This document shows positions 1 through 10,417 of a DNA stretch of 64,000 bases, one piece after another. A program made the translations under genes and the position numbers. The DNA comes from Skermanella sp. TT6 (lineage in GTDB: Bacteria; Pseudomonadota; Alphaproteobacteria; Azospirillales; Azospirillaceae). The notes under the pieces were generated by a model. The model was not told where the DNA came from, did no database searches, and saw only the letters and a list, made by a program, of their open reading frames with translations. Numbering within the stretch: position 1 is the first letter of the stretch; each line of letters begins with the position of its first letter. Location of the stretch: NCBI RefSeq assembly GCF_016653635.2, contig NZ_CP067420.1, positions 5,234,001 to 5,298,000 on the forward strand, written 5' to 3'.

Positions 1-1527
1 ATCGTACCGATCGTCATCCTGCTGACGGCCATCGCGCTCGGCACCACGTTGGGCGTCGCCTACATGAACATGACCAAGGCGCAGAACGCCCTGTCCGAGC
101 GCGCCCAGATGGTCACAAAGGTGCTGGTCGGCGGCGCCGGCGAAGCGGTCTGGAACATGGACGTCGGCGCGGGCGAGGCGACCCTGGCCGCTCTCGAATC
201 CGACCCCGACTACCTGGGCAGCGCCATCTCCGACAAGGACGGCCGGGTCTTCGCCAGCCACGGCATCGCCGCGGCCGACCATGACGGCGCGATCGTCCGG
301 CGGGCCGACATCGTGCGCGGCACCGGCTCGCGGGAGGAGACGATCGGCTCGGTCGAGGTCCGGCTGTCCCCCCAGCGCATCTACGACGACATCCGCGACC
401 AGACGATCCACATCGCGGGCGTCTGCGCCGCGGCCCTCCTGCTGGTCTGCGGCGTGCTGGTCCTGATCGTCCGCGGGCTGACCCTGCCGATCGTCGACAT
501 GACCTCGGTCATGACGACGCTGGCCTCGGGCCGCACCGAGGTCGAGGTGCCGGCGACCAGCCGCAAGGACGAGCTGGGCCGCATGGCCGCGGCCGTGGTG
601 ACCTTCCGCGAGAACGCGATCGAGAAAGCCCGGCTGGAAGCCGAGCAGATCCGCCTGCGGGCGGAGGCGGAGGTCCAGCGCCGCCAGGCGCTCGCCTCCG
701 TCGCCGAGAGCTTCGACACCGACGTCGGACAGCTGCTGGCGAGCGTCAACCGGACCGCCGGGGAGATGAGCCACGCCGTCGGCGACGTGGCGGCCAGCGC
801 CGGCGATAACGCCAGCCTCACCCGGGAAGCCGCCTCGGCCACGACCGAGGTCACCTCCAACGTCGAGACGGTCGCGGCCGCCGTCGAGCAGCTCGCCGCC
901 TCGATCTCCGAGATCTCCAACCAGGCCCACGCCTCCCACAACGTCTCGGGCAGCGCCAACGAGCGCGTCACCGGCACCGTGGAGCGCATGAAGAAGCTGG
1001 TGGACGACGCCAACCGCATCGGCGACGTGCTGACCCTGATCTCCAGCATCGCCGGCCAGACCAACCTGCTGGCCCTGAACGCCACGATCGAGGCGGCGCG
1101 CGCCGGCGAGGCGGGCAAGGGCTTCGCCGTGGTCGCGACCGAGGTGAAGAACCTGGCCGGCCAGACCGCCAAGGCGACGGACGAGATTTCCCGGCTGGTC
1201 GGCGCGATCCAGGCTTCGACCGGCGACGCCGCGCGGGAGATCGACGGCATCGCCGGGGTGATCGTCAGCATCAGCGAGATCAGCGCCTCGATCGCCGGCG
1301 CGGTCGAGCAGCAGAACGCCGCGACGGAGGAGATCAGCCGCGCCGTCCAGCAGGCGGCGGGCGGCACCCAGCGGCTCCGCTCCAACATGGAGGGGGTGGC
1401 GCAGTCGGCGCAACGCAACGGCCAGGCGGTCCACCGGCTGCACGAGGGGATCCGCAGCCTGGAGGACAGCTTCAACGCGGTCCAGGTCCAGATCGACCAT
1501 TTCGTCGGCCGGCTGACCGCGGGATGA
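1..1527 (+). CDS. Methyl-accepting chemotaxis protein, 5' end outside window
   Basis: The reading frame is open from base 1, so the true start lies upstream of the window; 508 residues are visible. The first 22 residues form a membrane helix ([14 protein letters not shown]...). A short periplasmic sensor region of about 110 residues follows, then a second helix near residues 137-158, a HAMP segment, and a long coiled-coil signalling domain. The conserved chemoreceptor hairpin tip is plain: [20 protein letters not shown], followed by [15 protein letters not shown]. By family knowledge such proteins sit in the inner membrane and control CheA kinase through CheW. The ligand cannot be read from the sequence. 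No chemotaxis genes lie beside it, so it is an orphan receptor here. The gene ends at TGA and is followed by about 390 bp of non-coding DNA. Confidence 0.95.
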   Translation: MVPIVILLTAIALGTTLGVAYMNMTKAQNALSERAQMVTKVLVGGAGEAVWNMDVGAGEATLAALESDPDYLGSAISDKDGRVFASHGIAAADHDGAIVRRADIVRGTGSREETIGSVEVRLSPQRIYDDIRDQTIHIAGVCAAALLLVCGVLVLIVRGLTLPIVDMTSVMTTLASGRTEVEVPATSRKDELGRMAAAVVTFRENAIEKARLEAEQIRLRAEAEVQRRQALASVAESFDTDVGQLLASVNRTAGEMSHAVGDVAASAGDNASLTREAASATTEVTSNVETVAAAVEQLAASISEISNQAHASHNVSGSANERVTGTVERMKKLVDDANRIGDVLTLISSIAGQTNLLALNATIEAARAGEAGKGFAVVATEVKNLAGQTAKATDEISRLVGAIQASTGDAAREIDGIAGVIVSISEISASIAGAVEQQNAATEEISRAVQQAAGGTQRLRSNMEGVAQSAQRNGQAVHRLHEGIRSLEDSFNAVQVQIDHFVGRLTAG

Positions 1528-1920
1528 CGGGCCGGCGGGAACGCCCGGCCAAGGGGGTGGCCGGGCGCTGAAGCTCCGCTGCGGGAGCCCGGATGCGGCA
1601 GGGGAAACCGGTGGCCGGGCGACTGCCTCCAGGGGAAGAGGCCTCACTTCGTCCAGGAAGGTGGCGGAGCGGCCGGTTCCGACCAATGCGCAAAACGCAT
1701 ATCAAGTATGCAATAAAATGCACCCCTCCCCCTGCGACATGGTAGCGGTTGCAACCCGCGCGCAAGGTGCGTTACGAGGGCATCATCATCCTCTTTCTTT
1801 AGCGATATTCGATAAACCATACCGGAACGCTTTTCATCCGGCCGACGCGGGGACCGGACCGGCACCCCGCTCCGCGCACCGGCGCCTCGATGCGCCGGGT
1901 GACAAATCGAGGGAGCAAAC
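1528..1920. other. Intergenic region, no gene seen
   Basis: No convincing gene is present in these 393 bp. The first 120 bp are GC-rich with imperfect GGCCGG/CCGGCC complementarity after the chemoreceptor stop. Bases 1685-1725 are noticeably AT-richer and contain short dyads (TGCG-CAAAA-CGCA and TGCA-ATAAAA-TGCA). Bases 1795-1820 (TTTAGCGATATTCGATAAACC) are also AT-rich and carry CGATA twice. These patches are where a promoter or operator for the downstream marR-type gene would be expected, but no clear -35/-10 pair can be assigned. Confidence 0.4.
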
Positions 1921-2412
1921 TTGCCTGACACCGCGAGACCACAAGTCCTGAAGCGTCCGCGCGCCCGGGATACCCGCCAGCCGAAGCTTGCCCTCGGTCT
2001 GCTGCCCGATCTGGTCGGCTACAATCTGCGCAAGGCCCAGATCGCCGTGTTCCAGAATTTCCAGAGCGCGGTGGCCCCCCACGACATCACGCCGGGGCAG
2101 TTCGGCGTCCTGATCCTGATCTGCGAGAACCAGGGCCTCAGCCAGTCCGAGCTGGGCACCGCGGTCGGGATCGACCGCTCGACCATGGTCGCCGTGATCG
2201 ACCGCCTGGAAAGCCGCGGCTGGGTCGTGCGCGCGCCCTCGCCCAACGACCGCCGGTCCTATGCGCTGGAACTCAGCGCGGAAGGCGCCGCCCTGGTGGA
2301 GGAGCTGATCCCCCGGGTCCGGGCCCACGAGCGCGCCATGGTCAAGGACCTGAGCAAGGGGGAGCAGGCCGTCCTGATCGACCTGCTGACCAGGATCGCC
2401 CGGACCGGCTGA
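1921..2412 (+). CDS. MarR-family transcriptional regulator
   Basis: The 163-residue protein has the MarR winged-helix layout: helix 1 (LLPDLVGYNLRKAQIAVFQNF), the recognition region (LSQSELGTAVGIDRSTMVAVIDRLESRGWV) and the wing with the typical DRRSYALELSAEG motif. Family members are dimeric repressors or activators that often respond to aromatic or phenolic ligands. The start is TTG at 1921, chosen because GGGAG lies 8-9 bases upstream and no ATG gives the full family length. The gene is followed within 3 bp by the stop of the convergent amidotransferase-like gene, so there is no operon partner to hint at a target. The ligand and regulon are unknown. Confidence 0.85.
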   Translation: MPDTARPQVLKRPRARDTRQPKLALGLLPDLVGYNLRKAQIAVFQNFQSAVAPHDITPGQFGVLILICENQGLSQSELGTAVGIDRSTMVAVIDRLESRGWVVRAPSPNDRRSYALELSAEGAALVEELIPRVRAHERAMVKDLSKGEQAVLIDLLTRIARTG

Positions 2413-2414
2413 CC

Positions 2415-3218
2415 TCAGGCCCGCGGACGCTCCGCCCTCCGGGCGCGGTTCGCGCAAGCCGCGCCGAAGGCCCGGAACAGGGCGGTGCTGTCCGGGCATT
2501 CCCGGAAGCGCCATTCCGGGTGCCACTGGACCGCCAGCGCGAAGGCGGCGGCCCCGGTCACGCTGACCGCCTCGATGATCCCATCGGGCGCCACGGCCTC
2601 GATGCTCAGCCCGTCGGCGAGGCGGTCGATCGCCTGGGCATGGATCGAGTTGACGCGGATTTCCCCGGTTCCCGCTCCGTTGCCCGCCCCGTCGTCCAGG
2701 ATGCCCGCCAACACCCCGCCGGGAGTCAGGCGCACCGGGTGGACCTTGGCGTACTGCTCCTCCACCGGCCGGGAATCGTCGGCACGGTGGTCGAGGCGGC
2801 CCGGCAGTTCCTGGACCCGCTGGTGCAGGGTGCCGCCCAGCGCCACGTTCAGCTCCTGGATGCCGCGGCAGATCGCCAGCACCGGCACCGCCGCCGCGAT
2901 CGCCGCGCGGATCAGCGGCAGGGTGGTGGCGTCCCGTTCCGGATCGTGCAGGGTGCCGGCGACGCTGGCCGGCCCGCCGTACCGCGCGGGTTCCACGTTC
3001 GACGGGCTTCCCGTGACCAGCAGCCCGTCGAGCCGGGCCACCAGTTCCTCCGGGTCGAGCGAGCCGCCCAGCGCCGGAATTACCATCGGCAGCGCCCCGG
3101 CACCGTCGGAGACCGCGCGGATATACTTGTCTCCGGCGATATGGAACGGATGGTGCCCCAGCGGACGGATGCAGGCGGGAATGCCGACGAGCGGAAGGGG
3201 CTTGGAAGCCGCGGACAT
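2415..3218 (-). CDS. Gamma-glutamyl-gamma-aminobutyrate hydrolase-like (class I amidotransferase fold)
   Basis: The 267-residue protein belongs to the PuuD/peptidase C26 group. The nucleophile elbow is seen in AICRGIQELNVALGG (Cys in CRG) and the catalytic His/Glu in VQWHPEW near the C-terminus. Early in the protein is LDGLLVTGSPSNVEPARYGG, the family oxyanion segment. Known members hydrolyse gamma-glutamyl amides, for example gamma-Glu-GABA in putrescine breakdown. The substrate here is not shown, since no other puu genes are nearby. ATG at 3218 is preferred over an upstream start because it begins just before the conserved PLVGIPACIR strand and has CGGAG about 11 bases before it. It converges on the marR gene. 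Confidence 0.85.
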   Translation of the reverse strand: MSAASKPLPLVGIPACIRPLGHHPFHIAGDKYIRAVSDGAGALPMVIPALGGSLDPEELVARLDGLLVTGSPSNVEPARYGGPASVAGTLHDPERDATTLPLIRAAIAAAVPVLAICRGIQELNVALGGTLHQRVQELPGRLDHRADDSRPVEEQYAKVHPVRLTPGGVLAGILDDGAGNGAGTGEIRVNSIHAQAIDRLADGLSIEAVAPDGIIEAVSVTGAAAFALAVQWHPEWRFRECPDSTALFRAFGAACANRARRAERPRA

Positions 3219-3344
3219 GGGCGGGTCACTCCGGGAAAGACGACTCGGAAAGGGCACAAGGGGGGATCAATTGGCGAACATGGCCCAAAGCGGGAACCAA
3301 AACAGAATGACCGGGCTGTCCGACCGCGCTCGGACCGGTCACTC

Positions 3345-3764
3345 CTAGGCCTGCATCCTCAGCAGGTCGCGGGTCATGTCGCCGGTCGCGCGGACCACGG
3401 ACAGGTTGGCGGAGTAGGCGCGCGAGCCCAGGATCTGCTGGCCGAACTCCCCGCCGGCATCGACGTTGGGGACGCCGACCATGCCCTTGGCGTCGGCGTC
3501 CGGCGACGAGGGGTCGTACTCGGCGACGACCGGCGTCGACAGGGGCTTCACCCCGCCCCGGACACCGGCCCCCTGCCCCTCCGGGCCGCGCACGTCGCCC
3601 TGGGTCGCGGCGACCGGCGCGTAGGGCGACCGCGCCCCGCCCGCCGCTCCGGCTTCCCCAAGCCTGCCGGTGGTGCGCGCGTTGGCGATGTTCGACGCGC
3701 TCGCGTCGATCCGCCGGGTTTCGACCGCCGCGCCCGAAAGCGCGATTCCCATGATGCCGTTCAT
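3345..3764 (-). CDS. Flagellar basal-body rod protein, FlgC-like, orphan
   Basis: This 139-residue protein has the flagellar rod/hook N-terminal signature (GIALSGAAVETRRIDASASNIANARTTG) and a matching C-terminal helix (FGQQILGSRAYSANLSVVRATGDMTRDLL). The length fits FlgC-type proximal rod proteins. Such proteins are exported by the flagellar type III system and assemble into the periplasmic rod. No other flagellar gene is in the window, so this is a stand-alone copy; whether it is a structural rod part or a paralogue cannot be said. The start at 3764 has AAAAGG 8-11 bases upstream. An in-frame ATG at 3794 would add MLKRLQKAAA but has a weaker ribosome site. It lies downstream of chvG on the same strand with a gap of about 80 bp. 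Confidence 0.8.
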   Translation of the reverse strand: MNGIMGIALSGAAVETRRIDASASNIANARTTGRLGEAGAAGGARSPYAPVAATQGDVRGPEGQGAGVRGGVKPLSTPVVAEYDPSSPDADAKGMVGVPNVDAGGEFGQQILGSRAYSANLSVVRATGDMTRDLLRMQA

Positions 3765-3844
3765 CGCCGCCGCCTTTTGCAACCGTTTCAGCATAATCCC
3801 GAACGGGCCCGCGCCACAAGGGCCGGCGCCATGTCCGGCACGGC

Positions 3845-5581
3845 TCAGGCGCGCGGCAGGCGCACCGTGAAGACCGCGCCGCGGACCTCGTCCAGCCCGT
3901 CGCGGCGGTTGCGCGCGAAGATCTCGCCGCCGTGGGCATCGACGATCTGCTTGGAGATGCTGAGACCCAGGCCGGAATGGGTGCCGAACTTCTCGCCCGC
4001 CGGCCGCTCGGTATAGAACCGGTCGAAGATCGCCTCCAGCTTGCCGTCCGGGATGCCGGGGCCGTCGTCCTCCACCGTGACCTCGACCCGCTCCCCTTCC
4101 GGCGATGCCCGGACCACGGCCGCCCGGACCGTCACCGTGCCGCCCGGCGGCGAGAAGGAGACGGCGTTGGCGATCACGTTCTGGAACACCTGCACCAGCC
4201 GTCCTTCCAGTCCGGGCACCGTCAGGTCGCCGGCCGGCGGAAGCTCCAGCAGGACGCGGGGAGCCGAGCGCTCCGCCGCCGTGGTCTGGTGGATGTCCGC
4301 GAGCATGCGCAGCATGCGGCCGATATCCACCGGCTCCGCCTCGGCCCGGCTCAGCTCTGCGTCCAGGCGGGACGCGTTGGAGATGTCGCTGATCAGCCGG
4401 TCCATGCGCTGGATGTCGTCCTCGATGATCGACATCAGCCGGCGCTGCTGGTCCGGATCGCGCACCCGCGCCACGGTCTCGACCGCGCTCCGCAGGCTGG
4501 TCAGCGGGTTCTTGATCTCGTGGGCGACGTCGGCGGCGAAGCTCTCGATCGCGTCCATCCGCATCCACAGCGCCGCCGTCATGTCGCGCAGCGCCCCCGA
4601 CAGGTCCCCGATCTCGTCGCCGCGGCGGCTGAAGTCCGGGATCTCGTGATGTCGGCCGTGGCCGCGCCGGACATGGTCGGCAGCCACCGCCAGCTTGCGG
4701 ATCGGCCGGGCTATGGTGCCGGCGAGATAGAAGGACAGCAGCACCGTGACCGCCAGCGCCACCGCGAACACCTTGAGGATGTCCAGGCGGACCGAGCGGA
4801 TCGCCGCGTCGATCTGGGCGCCGCCGCGCGACAGCATGACCGCGCCAAGCACCTGCTTGAACCGTTGCACGGGCACCGCGACGGTCAGCATCATGCCGTG
4901 GTCGTGGGTGGTCCAGACGCTGGCGCTCACGTCGCCGGCCAGCGCCCGGACGACGTCGGCGTACTTGTCCGCGACCTGGACCGGTCCCTCGCGGAACACC
5001 GGGAACTTGTCGCGGGACGGCAGCGCGTTGACGATGTCGTCGTACAGGTCGATCGCGAAGCGGGTGATCGGGCCGCCCTGGACCGGCGGCGGCAGTTCCT
5101 CGATCTGCACGACTCCGCCGGGGCCGATCAGCACGCGGCTGTCGGCCACCAGCGTCCCCGACGGGTCGAACAGCCGGGTGCGGGTATCGGTCGTCTCGAC
5201 CAGCCGGCGGACCATCTGGCGCGCCAGGTCGTGCGACAGTTCGTTGGTCTCGTCGCCGCCGCGGGTGACCGCGGCTTCGCCGATGGCGCCGGCGAAGATC
5301 CGGGCCTCGGTGCGCAGCGCTTCCAATTCGCTTTCGATCAGCCGGTCCTGGTAGCGGCCGAGATAGAGCAGCCCGCCGACCAGGATGGCGAGCGCCAGCA
5401 CGTTGACCGCCAGGATGCGCAGCGTCAGCGGCGACAGGGTCCGCCGGTACCGGCGCGGCTGGGTCCGGTCGCCCCCGTCGCGCCGGCGGGCCTCCGCCGG
5501 GTCGGCCCGGGACGGGGAGCCGGAGTGCCGGCCGGCCGGGACCGGCGGCCGCACCCGGGAGGCCACGCCGTCGTCAGGCAT
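3845..5581 (-). CDS. chvG: Sensor histidine kinase ChvG
   Basis: The 578-residue membrane kinase has a basic N-terminus, a first membrane helix ([22 protein letters not shown]), a periplasmic stimulus-sensing domain of about 200 residues, and a second helix ([30 protein letters not shown]) leading into HAMP. It then has HisKA with the phosphoacceptor in [20 protein letters not shown] and an ATPase domain with N, G1 (DDGPGIP) and G2 ([17 protein letters not shown]) boxes. In Rhizobium and Agrobacterium ChvG, also named ExoS, senses acid or host-associated stress and phosphorylates ChvI; ExoR is its periplasmic inhibitor there. Its ATG overlaps the chvI stop by 8 bp (ATGCCTGA), so translation is probably coupled. 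The usual rhizobial downstream neighbour hprK is absent here. Confidence 0.9.
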   Translation of the reverse strand: MPDDGVASRVRPPVPAGRHSGSPSRADPAEARRRDGGDRTQPRRYRRTLSPLTLRILAVNVLALAILVGGLLYLGRYQDRLIESELEALRTEARIFAGAIGEAAVTRGGDETNELSHDLARQMVRRLVETTDTRTRLFDPSGTLVADSRVLIGPGGVVQIEELPPPVQGGPITRFAIDLYDDIVNALPSRDKFPVFREGPVQVADKYADVVRALAGDVSASVWTTHDHGMMLTVAVPVQRFKQVLGAVMLSRGGAQIDAAIRSVRLDILKVFAVALAVTVLLSFYLAGTIARPIRKLAVAADHVRRGHGRHHEIPDFSRRGDEIGDLSGALRDMTAALWMRMDAIESFAADVAHEIKNPLTSLRSAVETVARVRDPDQQRRLMSIIEDDIQRMDRLISDISNASRLDAELSRAEAEPVDIGRMLRMLADIHQTTAAERSAPRVLLELPPAGDLTVPGLEGRLVQVFQNVIANAVSFSPPGGTVTVRAAVVRASPEGERVEVTVEDDGPGIPDGKLEAIFDRFYTERPAGEKFGTHSGLGLSISKQIVDAHGGEIFARNRRDGLDEVRGAVFTVRLPRA

Positions 5582-6275
5582 CGCGGTATCGGTAGCCGAC
5601 GCCGTACAGGGTCTCGATCTGCCCGAAATCGCCGTCGATCGCCTTGAACTTCTTGCGAAGCCGCTTGATGTGGCTGTCGATCGTGCGGTCGTCCACGTAG
5701 ATATGCTCGCCATAGGCGGCATCCATCAACTGGTCGCGGCTCTTGACGTGCCCGGGGCGGACGGCCAGGGCCTTGACCAGCAGGAATTCCGTGACCGTCA
5801 GCTCGATCGGCTGGCCTTTCCAGGTGCAGGCGTGGCGCGCCGGGTCGAGCACCAGGTCGCCGCGCACGATCACCGTGCTGGGCTCGCCGCCCGCCGACTT
5901 GTCCCGGCGCATCTGCTCCCGGCGCAGCAGCGCCCGGATGCGCTCGATCAGCAGGCGCTGGCTGAACGGCTTCTTGATGTAGTCGTCGGCGCCCATGCGC
6001 AGGCCCAGCACCTCGTCGACCTCGTCGTCCTTGGAGGTCAGGAAGATGACCGGCAGCCCGCTGACCTGGCGCAGGCGCGACAGAAGCTCCATGCCGTCCA
6101 TGCGGGGCATCTTGATGTCGAGCACGGCGAGGTCGACCGGCTTGGCGGTCAGGCCCCGCAGCGCCTCGTCGCCGTCCGTATATGTCCGGACCTCGAAGCC
6201 CTCTGCTTCCAGCGCGATCGACACCGACGTCAGGATGTTGCGGTCGTCGTCAACCAGCGCGATAGTTTGCGGCAA
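5574..6275 (-). CDS. chvI: Response regulator ChvI (OmpR/PhoB family)
   Basis: The 233-residue regulator has a receiver domain (acidic pocket VDDDRN at 8-13, phospho-Asp53 in [12 protein letters not shown], Lys in YIKKPF) and an OmpR-type winged helix at the C-terminus ([31 protein letters not shown]...[12 protein letters not shown]). ChvI is the partner of ChvG and in related bacteria controls exopolysaccharide, motility and acid-response genes. The start is set at TTG (6275), because a consensus AGGAGG sits 6 bases upstream and the protein then begins with the family-typical [13 protein letters not shown]. Upstream ATG choices would add an unrelated tail. The promoter region is shared with the divergent hugZ-like gene. 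Confidence 0.92.
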   Translation of the reverse strand: MPQTIALVDDDRNILTSVSIALEAEGFEVRTYTDGDEALRGLTAKPVDLAVLDIKMPRMDGMELLSRLRQVSGLPVIFLTSKDDEVDEVLGLRMGADDYIKKPFSQRLLIERIRALLRREQMRRDKSAGGEPSTVIVRGDLVLDPARHACTWKGQPIELTVTEFLLVKALAVRPGHVKSRDQLMDAAYGEHIYVDDRTIDSHIKRLRKKFKAIDGDFGQIETLYGVGYRYRDA

Positions 6276-6443
6276 CGTTTGCCTCCTCTGCACCTCGAAG
6301 TGGAGCATCCGTCGGGATGCGGAAAATCCCTCTTCCGCGCCGGCACTGTGGTTTGCCAATATGGCACCATTGCGGCGCGAAAAAGGGTTGGCTCACCCCA
6401 TCGACAAGGGGTCGGCCGCCCCGGAAAGAGGCGGGTTGCTTCG

Positions 6444-7226
6444 ATGAATACCAGCACCGGACCGGGCCCGGCCCCGGACCCCGCCCCCGGAACCGGTCCG
6501 GACGTCGCCGCGGCGGCCCGCCGCGTGATGCGCGCGACCGGCCGCGCCGCCCTGTCCACCGCCCAGCGCGACGCGGCCGGCTGGCCCTATCCGTCGCTGG
6601 TGCTCGCGGCGCTCGACCACGACGCGTCTCCCCTGCTTTTCCTCTCAGATCTGGCGGACCACACCGCGAACATCAAGATGGATCCGCGCGTCGGCCTGCT
6701 TTTCGACGGGACCGCCGGCCTGGACGAGCCGCTGGCGGGTTCCAGGGTCTCGGTGCTGGGCCGGGCGGAGCGCAGCGACGACCCGCGTCATCGTGTCCGT
6801 TTCCTGGCGCGGCACGAAAGCGCATCCTTGTACGCCGGATTCGGTGATTTCGCGATCTACCGGATCGCGGTCGAGCGCGCCCACCTCGTGGCGGGTTTCG
6901 GCCGGATCCGCTGGATCGCGGGCGACGACCTGCTTTTTCGTCTCCCAGATATCGAGACACTGGCGCTGCGGGACGCGGATATCGTAGAGCATATGAACGA
7001 GGACCATGCCGACGCGGTCGAGCTGTACGCGACCGTGCTGCTGGGCCGGGAAGGCGGCGGCTGGAAGCTGACCGGCATCGACCCCGACGGATGCGACCTG
7101 CGCCTGGGGGGTCGGACCGCCCGGATGGATTTCGGCCGCACGGTGTTCGATGCCGAGGGCGCCCGGCGGGAACTCGTGGATCTGGTCCGGCGGGCGCGCC
7201 GGATTCGAGGGGAAACGCAGGCCTGA
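6444..7226 (+). CDS. HugZ-type pyridoxamine-phosphate-oxidase-fold protein with DUF2470
   Basis: The 260-residue protein starts with a Pro/Gly-rich tail, followed by a split-barrel flavin/heme-binding domain ([34 protein letters not shown]...[26 protein letters not shown]) and a C-terminal DUF2470-type segment ([18 protein letters not shown]). This two-domain layout is that of the HugZ/heme-utilisation family, whose studied members bind or degrade heme. Heme use here is inferred from family only. ATG 6444 is chosen as the first Met after a plausible leader. The gene lies between chvI and pckA; these are direct neighbours in many alphaproteobacteria, so this gene interrupts the usual arrangement. 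Confidence 0.8.
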   Translation: MNTSTGPGPAPDPAPGTGPDVAAAARRVMRATGRAALSTAQRDAAGWPYPSLVLAALDHDASPLLFLSDLADHTANIKMDPRVGLLFDGTAGLDEPLAGSRVSVLGRAERSDDPRHRVRFLARHESASLYAGFGDFAIYRIAVERAHLVAGFGRIRWIAGDDLLFRLPDIETLALRDADIVEHMNEDHADAVELYATVLLGREGGGWKLTGIDPDGCDLRLGGRTARMDFGRTVFDAEGARRELVDLVRRARRIRGETQA

Positions 7227-7278
7227 GCCAAGGCCGACTGTAATCCGGCAAACCGGACAGAGAAATAACGTGGAGAGA

Positions 7279-8892
<1,614 letters not shown>

Positions 8893-8918
8893 AACCGGCG
8901 GGGTACCAGGGACAGAAT

Positions 8919-8950
8919 GAGGCCGGGGAGCACGCTCCCCGGCCTCTTTC
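8919..8950 (+). terminator. Rho-independent terminator of pckA
   Basis: A 12-bp perfect GC-rich stem (8919-8930 pairing with 8935-8946) encloses a CACG loop and is followed by TTTC. It begins 27 bases after the pckA stop codon and is oriented to end pckA transcription. Confidence 0.9.
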
Positions 8951-8961
8951 GTTCGATCCGC

Positions 8962-9087
8962 ATGGCCTTGATCGTCATCGATACCAACGTCTTCGTTGCC
9001 GGATTGCGCTCGGCCGGCGGGGCCGCTCGCGAAGTCTTGCGGCGGACGCTACAAGATGACGCCGGCCGAATGCCTGGAGCTTTTGCC
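8962..9087 (+). pseudogene. Truncated N-terminus of a PIN-domain toxin
   Basis: Codons from ATG 8962 encode MALIVIDTNVFVAGLRSAGG followed by AAREVLRRTLQ. This is the beta1/first acidic motif and first helix of PIN-family ribonuclease toxins (COG1569 type). After about 30 residues the match stops and the frame runs, without a stop codon, into the downstream antitoxin reading frame. About 100 residues of a normal PIN domain, including the remaining acidic active-site residues, are missing, so it cannot be an active nuclease. It lies directly behind the pckA terminator. The likely origin is a deletion in a toxin gene. The family call rests on a short segment. Confidence 0.6.
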
Positions 9088-9309
9088 ATGAGCAAGCTGA
9101 CGATCCGATTGACCGACGATACCGCCGAACGGCTCGAGGCGCTGGCCCGCAGCCGTGAACTCAGCGTGAACGGCCGGATCGAGGAGATGAGCGTCCAAGC
9201 GCTGGCGGCATGGGACGCGGAACGCCGTTTCAGATCGATGGCGGCCGAAGGAGATACAACGCAGGCCCTGTCGATCCTGGAGCGGCTGGATCCTCGGTCC
9301 GCCGAATAG
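9088..9309 (+). CDS. Ribbon-helix-helix-type antitoxin
   Basis: The 73-residue protein starts with an RHH-like strand and helices (MSKLTIRLTDDTAERLEALARSRELSVNGRIEEM), as in Arc/MetJ-type antitoxins that pair with PIN toxins. A polar tail (WDAERRFRSMAAEGDTTQALSILERLD) would normally bind the toxin. ATG 9088 has GGAG 9 bases upstream, so it can be translated on its own even though the frame is open upstream into the PIN fragment. The partner toxin is missing: only an N-terminal PIN remnant precedes it and nothing toxin-like follows. It is probably a solitary antitoxin. Confidence 0.65.
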   Translation: MSKLTIRLTDDTAERLEALARSRELSVNGRIEEMSVQALAAWDAERRFRSMAAEGDTTQALSILERLDPRSAE

Positions 9310-9385
9310 GCTAGGCGCCCTAACCGGAACAACCACACCCCCCACGTGTTCGTGAAGCAACGCAGACAATTCGAAAGGTTGCTTC

Positions 9386-9628
9386 ATGTTTTCCCTGACC
9401 GGTTCGGGTCTTCGACGTGCCGCCCTGGGTGCTTTCCTGGTCCTGGGCGTCCCCATGCTCGCGGCCTGCGATAACGAAGGCCCGGCGGAACGTGCGGGCG
9501 AGTCGATCGACAACAGCGTCAGCAACGCCGCCAAGCAGACCGGCGAGGCGATGGAGAACATCGGCAATGCCATCCAGGACAAGAGCCAGGAAGTGCGCCG
9601 GGACATGAACGACGACAAGCCCAACTGA
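9386..9628 (+). CDS. Small lipoprotein, unknown function
   Basis: This 80-residue protein has a lipoprotein signal peptide: basic start (SLTGSGLRRAAL), hydrophobic core (GAFLVLGVPML) and lipobox LAAC with the lipidated Cys near residue 28. The mature part is a polar, probably helical 50-residue segment (ERAGESIDNSVSNAAKQTGEAMENIGNAIQDKSQEVRRDM). The size and style recall entericidin-like or YtxH-like small envelope proteins, but no family can be assigned. AAGG lies 8 bases before the ATG. A symmetrical hairpin follows at 9665 and is shared with convergent infC. Confidence 0.75.
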   Translation: MFSLTGSGLRRAALGAFLVLGVPMLAACDNEGPAERAGESIDNSVSNAAKQTGEAMENIGNAIQDKSQEVRRDMNDDKPN

Positions 9629-9664
9629 CCGGGCGACGACGTCGCACCATCCCCCCGAAAACGC

Positions 9665-9690
9665 GAAAGCCCGCCGAACGGCGGGCTTTC
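9665..9690. terminator. Bidirectional terminator between lipoprotein gene and infC
   Basis: An 11-bp perfect stem (9665-9675 with 9680-9690, GAAAGCCCGCC/GGCGGGCTTTC) encloses a GAAC loop. The A-run on the left and T-run on the right of the GC core make it usable from both sides. It lies between two convergent genes. Confidence 0.85.
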
Positions 9691-9742
9691 GTACGTTTGC
9701 GGCCTGGGAGCGGATCTCCCCAGGACCAATCCGGTCAACGCG

Positions 9743-10279
9743 TCATTTGGGAGCCAGGACCATGATCATCTGGCGGCCTTCCAGCTTGGGCATCTGCTCG
9801 ACCTTGGCCATTTCCTGGAGATCGTCGCGCACCTTGACCAGCACGTTCATGCCAAGGTCCTGGTGAGCCATCTCGCGGCCGCGGAAGCGCATGGTGACCT
9901 TCACCTTGTCGCCTTCCTCAAGGAACCGACGGGCGCTGCGCATCTTGACGTCATAGTCGTTGTCATCGATGTTAGGACGCATCTTGATTTCCTTAACCTC
10001 GATGATCTTCTGCTTCTTGCGCGCCTCGTTGGCCCGTTTCTGCGCCTCGTACTTGAACTTGCCATAGTCGAGGATCTTGCACACCGGCGGATCCGCATTC
10101 GGGGAGACCTCGACGAGGTCGAGCCCTGCTTCTTCCGCGGCGATCAGCGCCTCGCGGAGCGAAACGACCCCGACCATTTCGCCGGCGGCATCCACCAGGC
10201 GGACGGAGCGGACATTGATTTCCCGATTGACCCGCGGCCCATCACGGGACGGTGTGGAGTCGGCATTTGGTCTGGCTAT
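9743..10279 (-). CDS. infC: Translation initiation factor IF-3
   Basis: The 178-residue IF-3 has the N-domain ([30 protein letters not shown]...[28 protein letters not shown]), linker ([24 protein letters not shown]) and C-domain ([21 protein letters not shown]...[13 protein letters not shown]). IF-3 binds the 30S subunit and rejects non-AUG starts. The start is placed at ATA (10279) because GGGAG is 8-9 bases upstream and the protein then begins [20 protein letters not shown]. In-frame ATGs at 10342 and 10363 would add 21-28 unmatched residues. A rare start codon is the known basis of infC autoregulation (AUU in E. coli). It lies downstream of thrS; rpmI-rplT are not adjacent. Confidence 0.9.
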   Translation of the reverse strand: MARPNADSTPSRDGPRVNREINVRSVRLVDAAGEMVGVVSLREALIAAEEAGLDLVEVSPNADPPVCKILDYGKFKYEAQKRANEARKKQKIIEVKEIKMRPNIDDNDYDVKMRSARRFLEEGDKVKVTMRFRGREMAHQDLGMNVLVKVRDDLQEMAKVEQMPKLEGRQMIMVLAPK

Positions 10280-10417
10280 GGAATAGTCTCCCTCGTTGAA
10301 ACCGGCACCCGGCGTTTCGGTCAGTCCCGGGCGGGGGCTCATGACCCGCCGGGACCCAGGCAACCGGTATTGTAGTCATCCCAGGCCACGAACGACCTGA
10401 CCTGGATCACTCCAGGA

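Noticed and set aside
381-1475. A 364-codon minus-strand frame under the chemoreceptor gene
   Set aside because: Ser/Ala-rich shadow of the coiled-coil coding sequence with no ribosome site and no recognisable domain.
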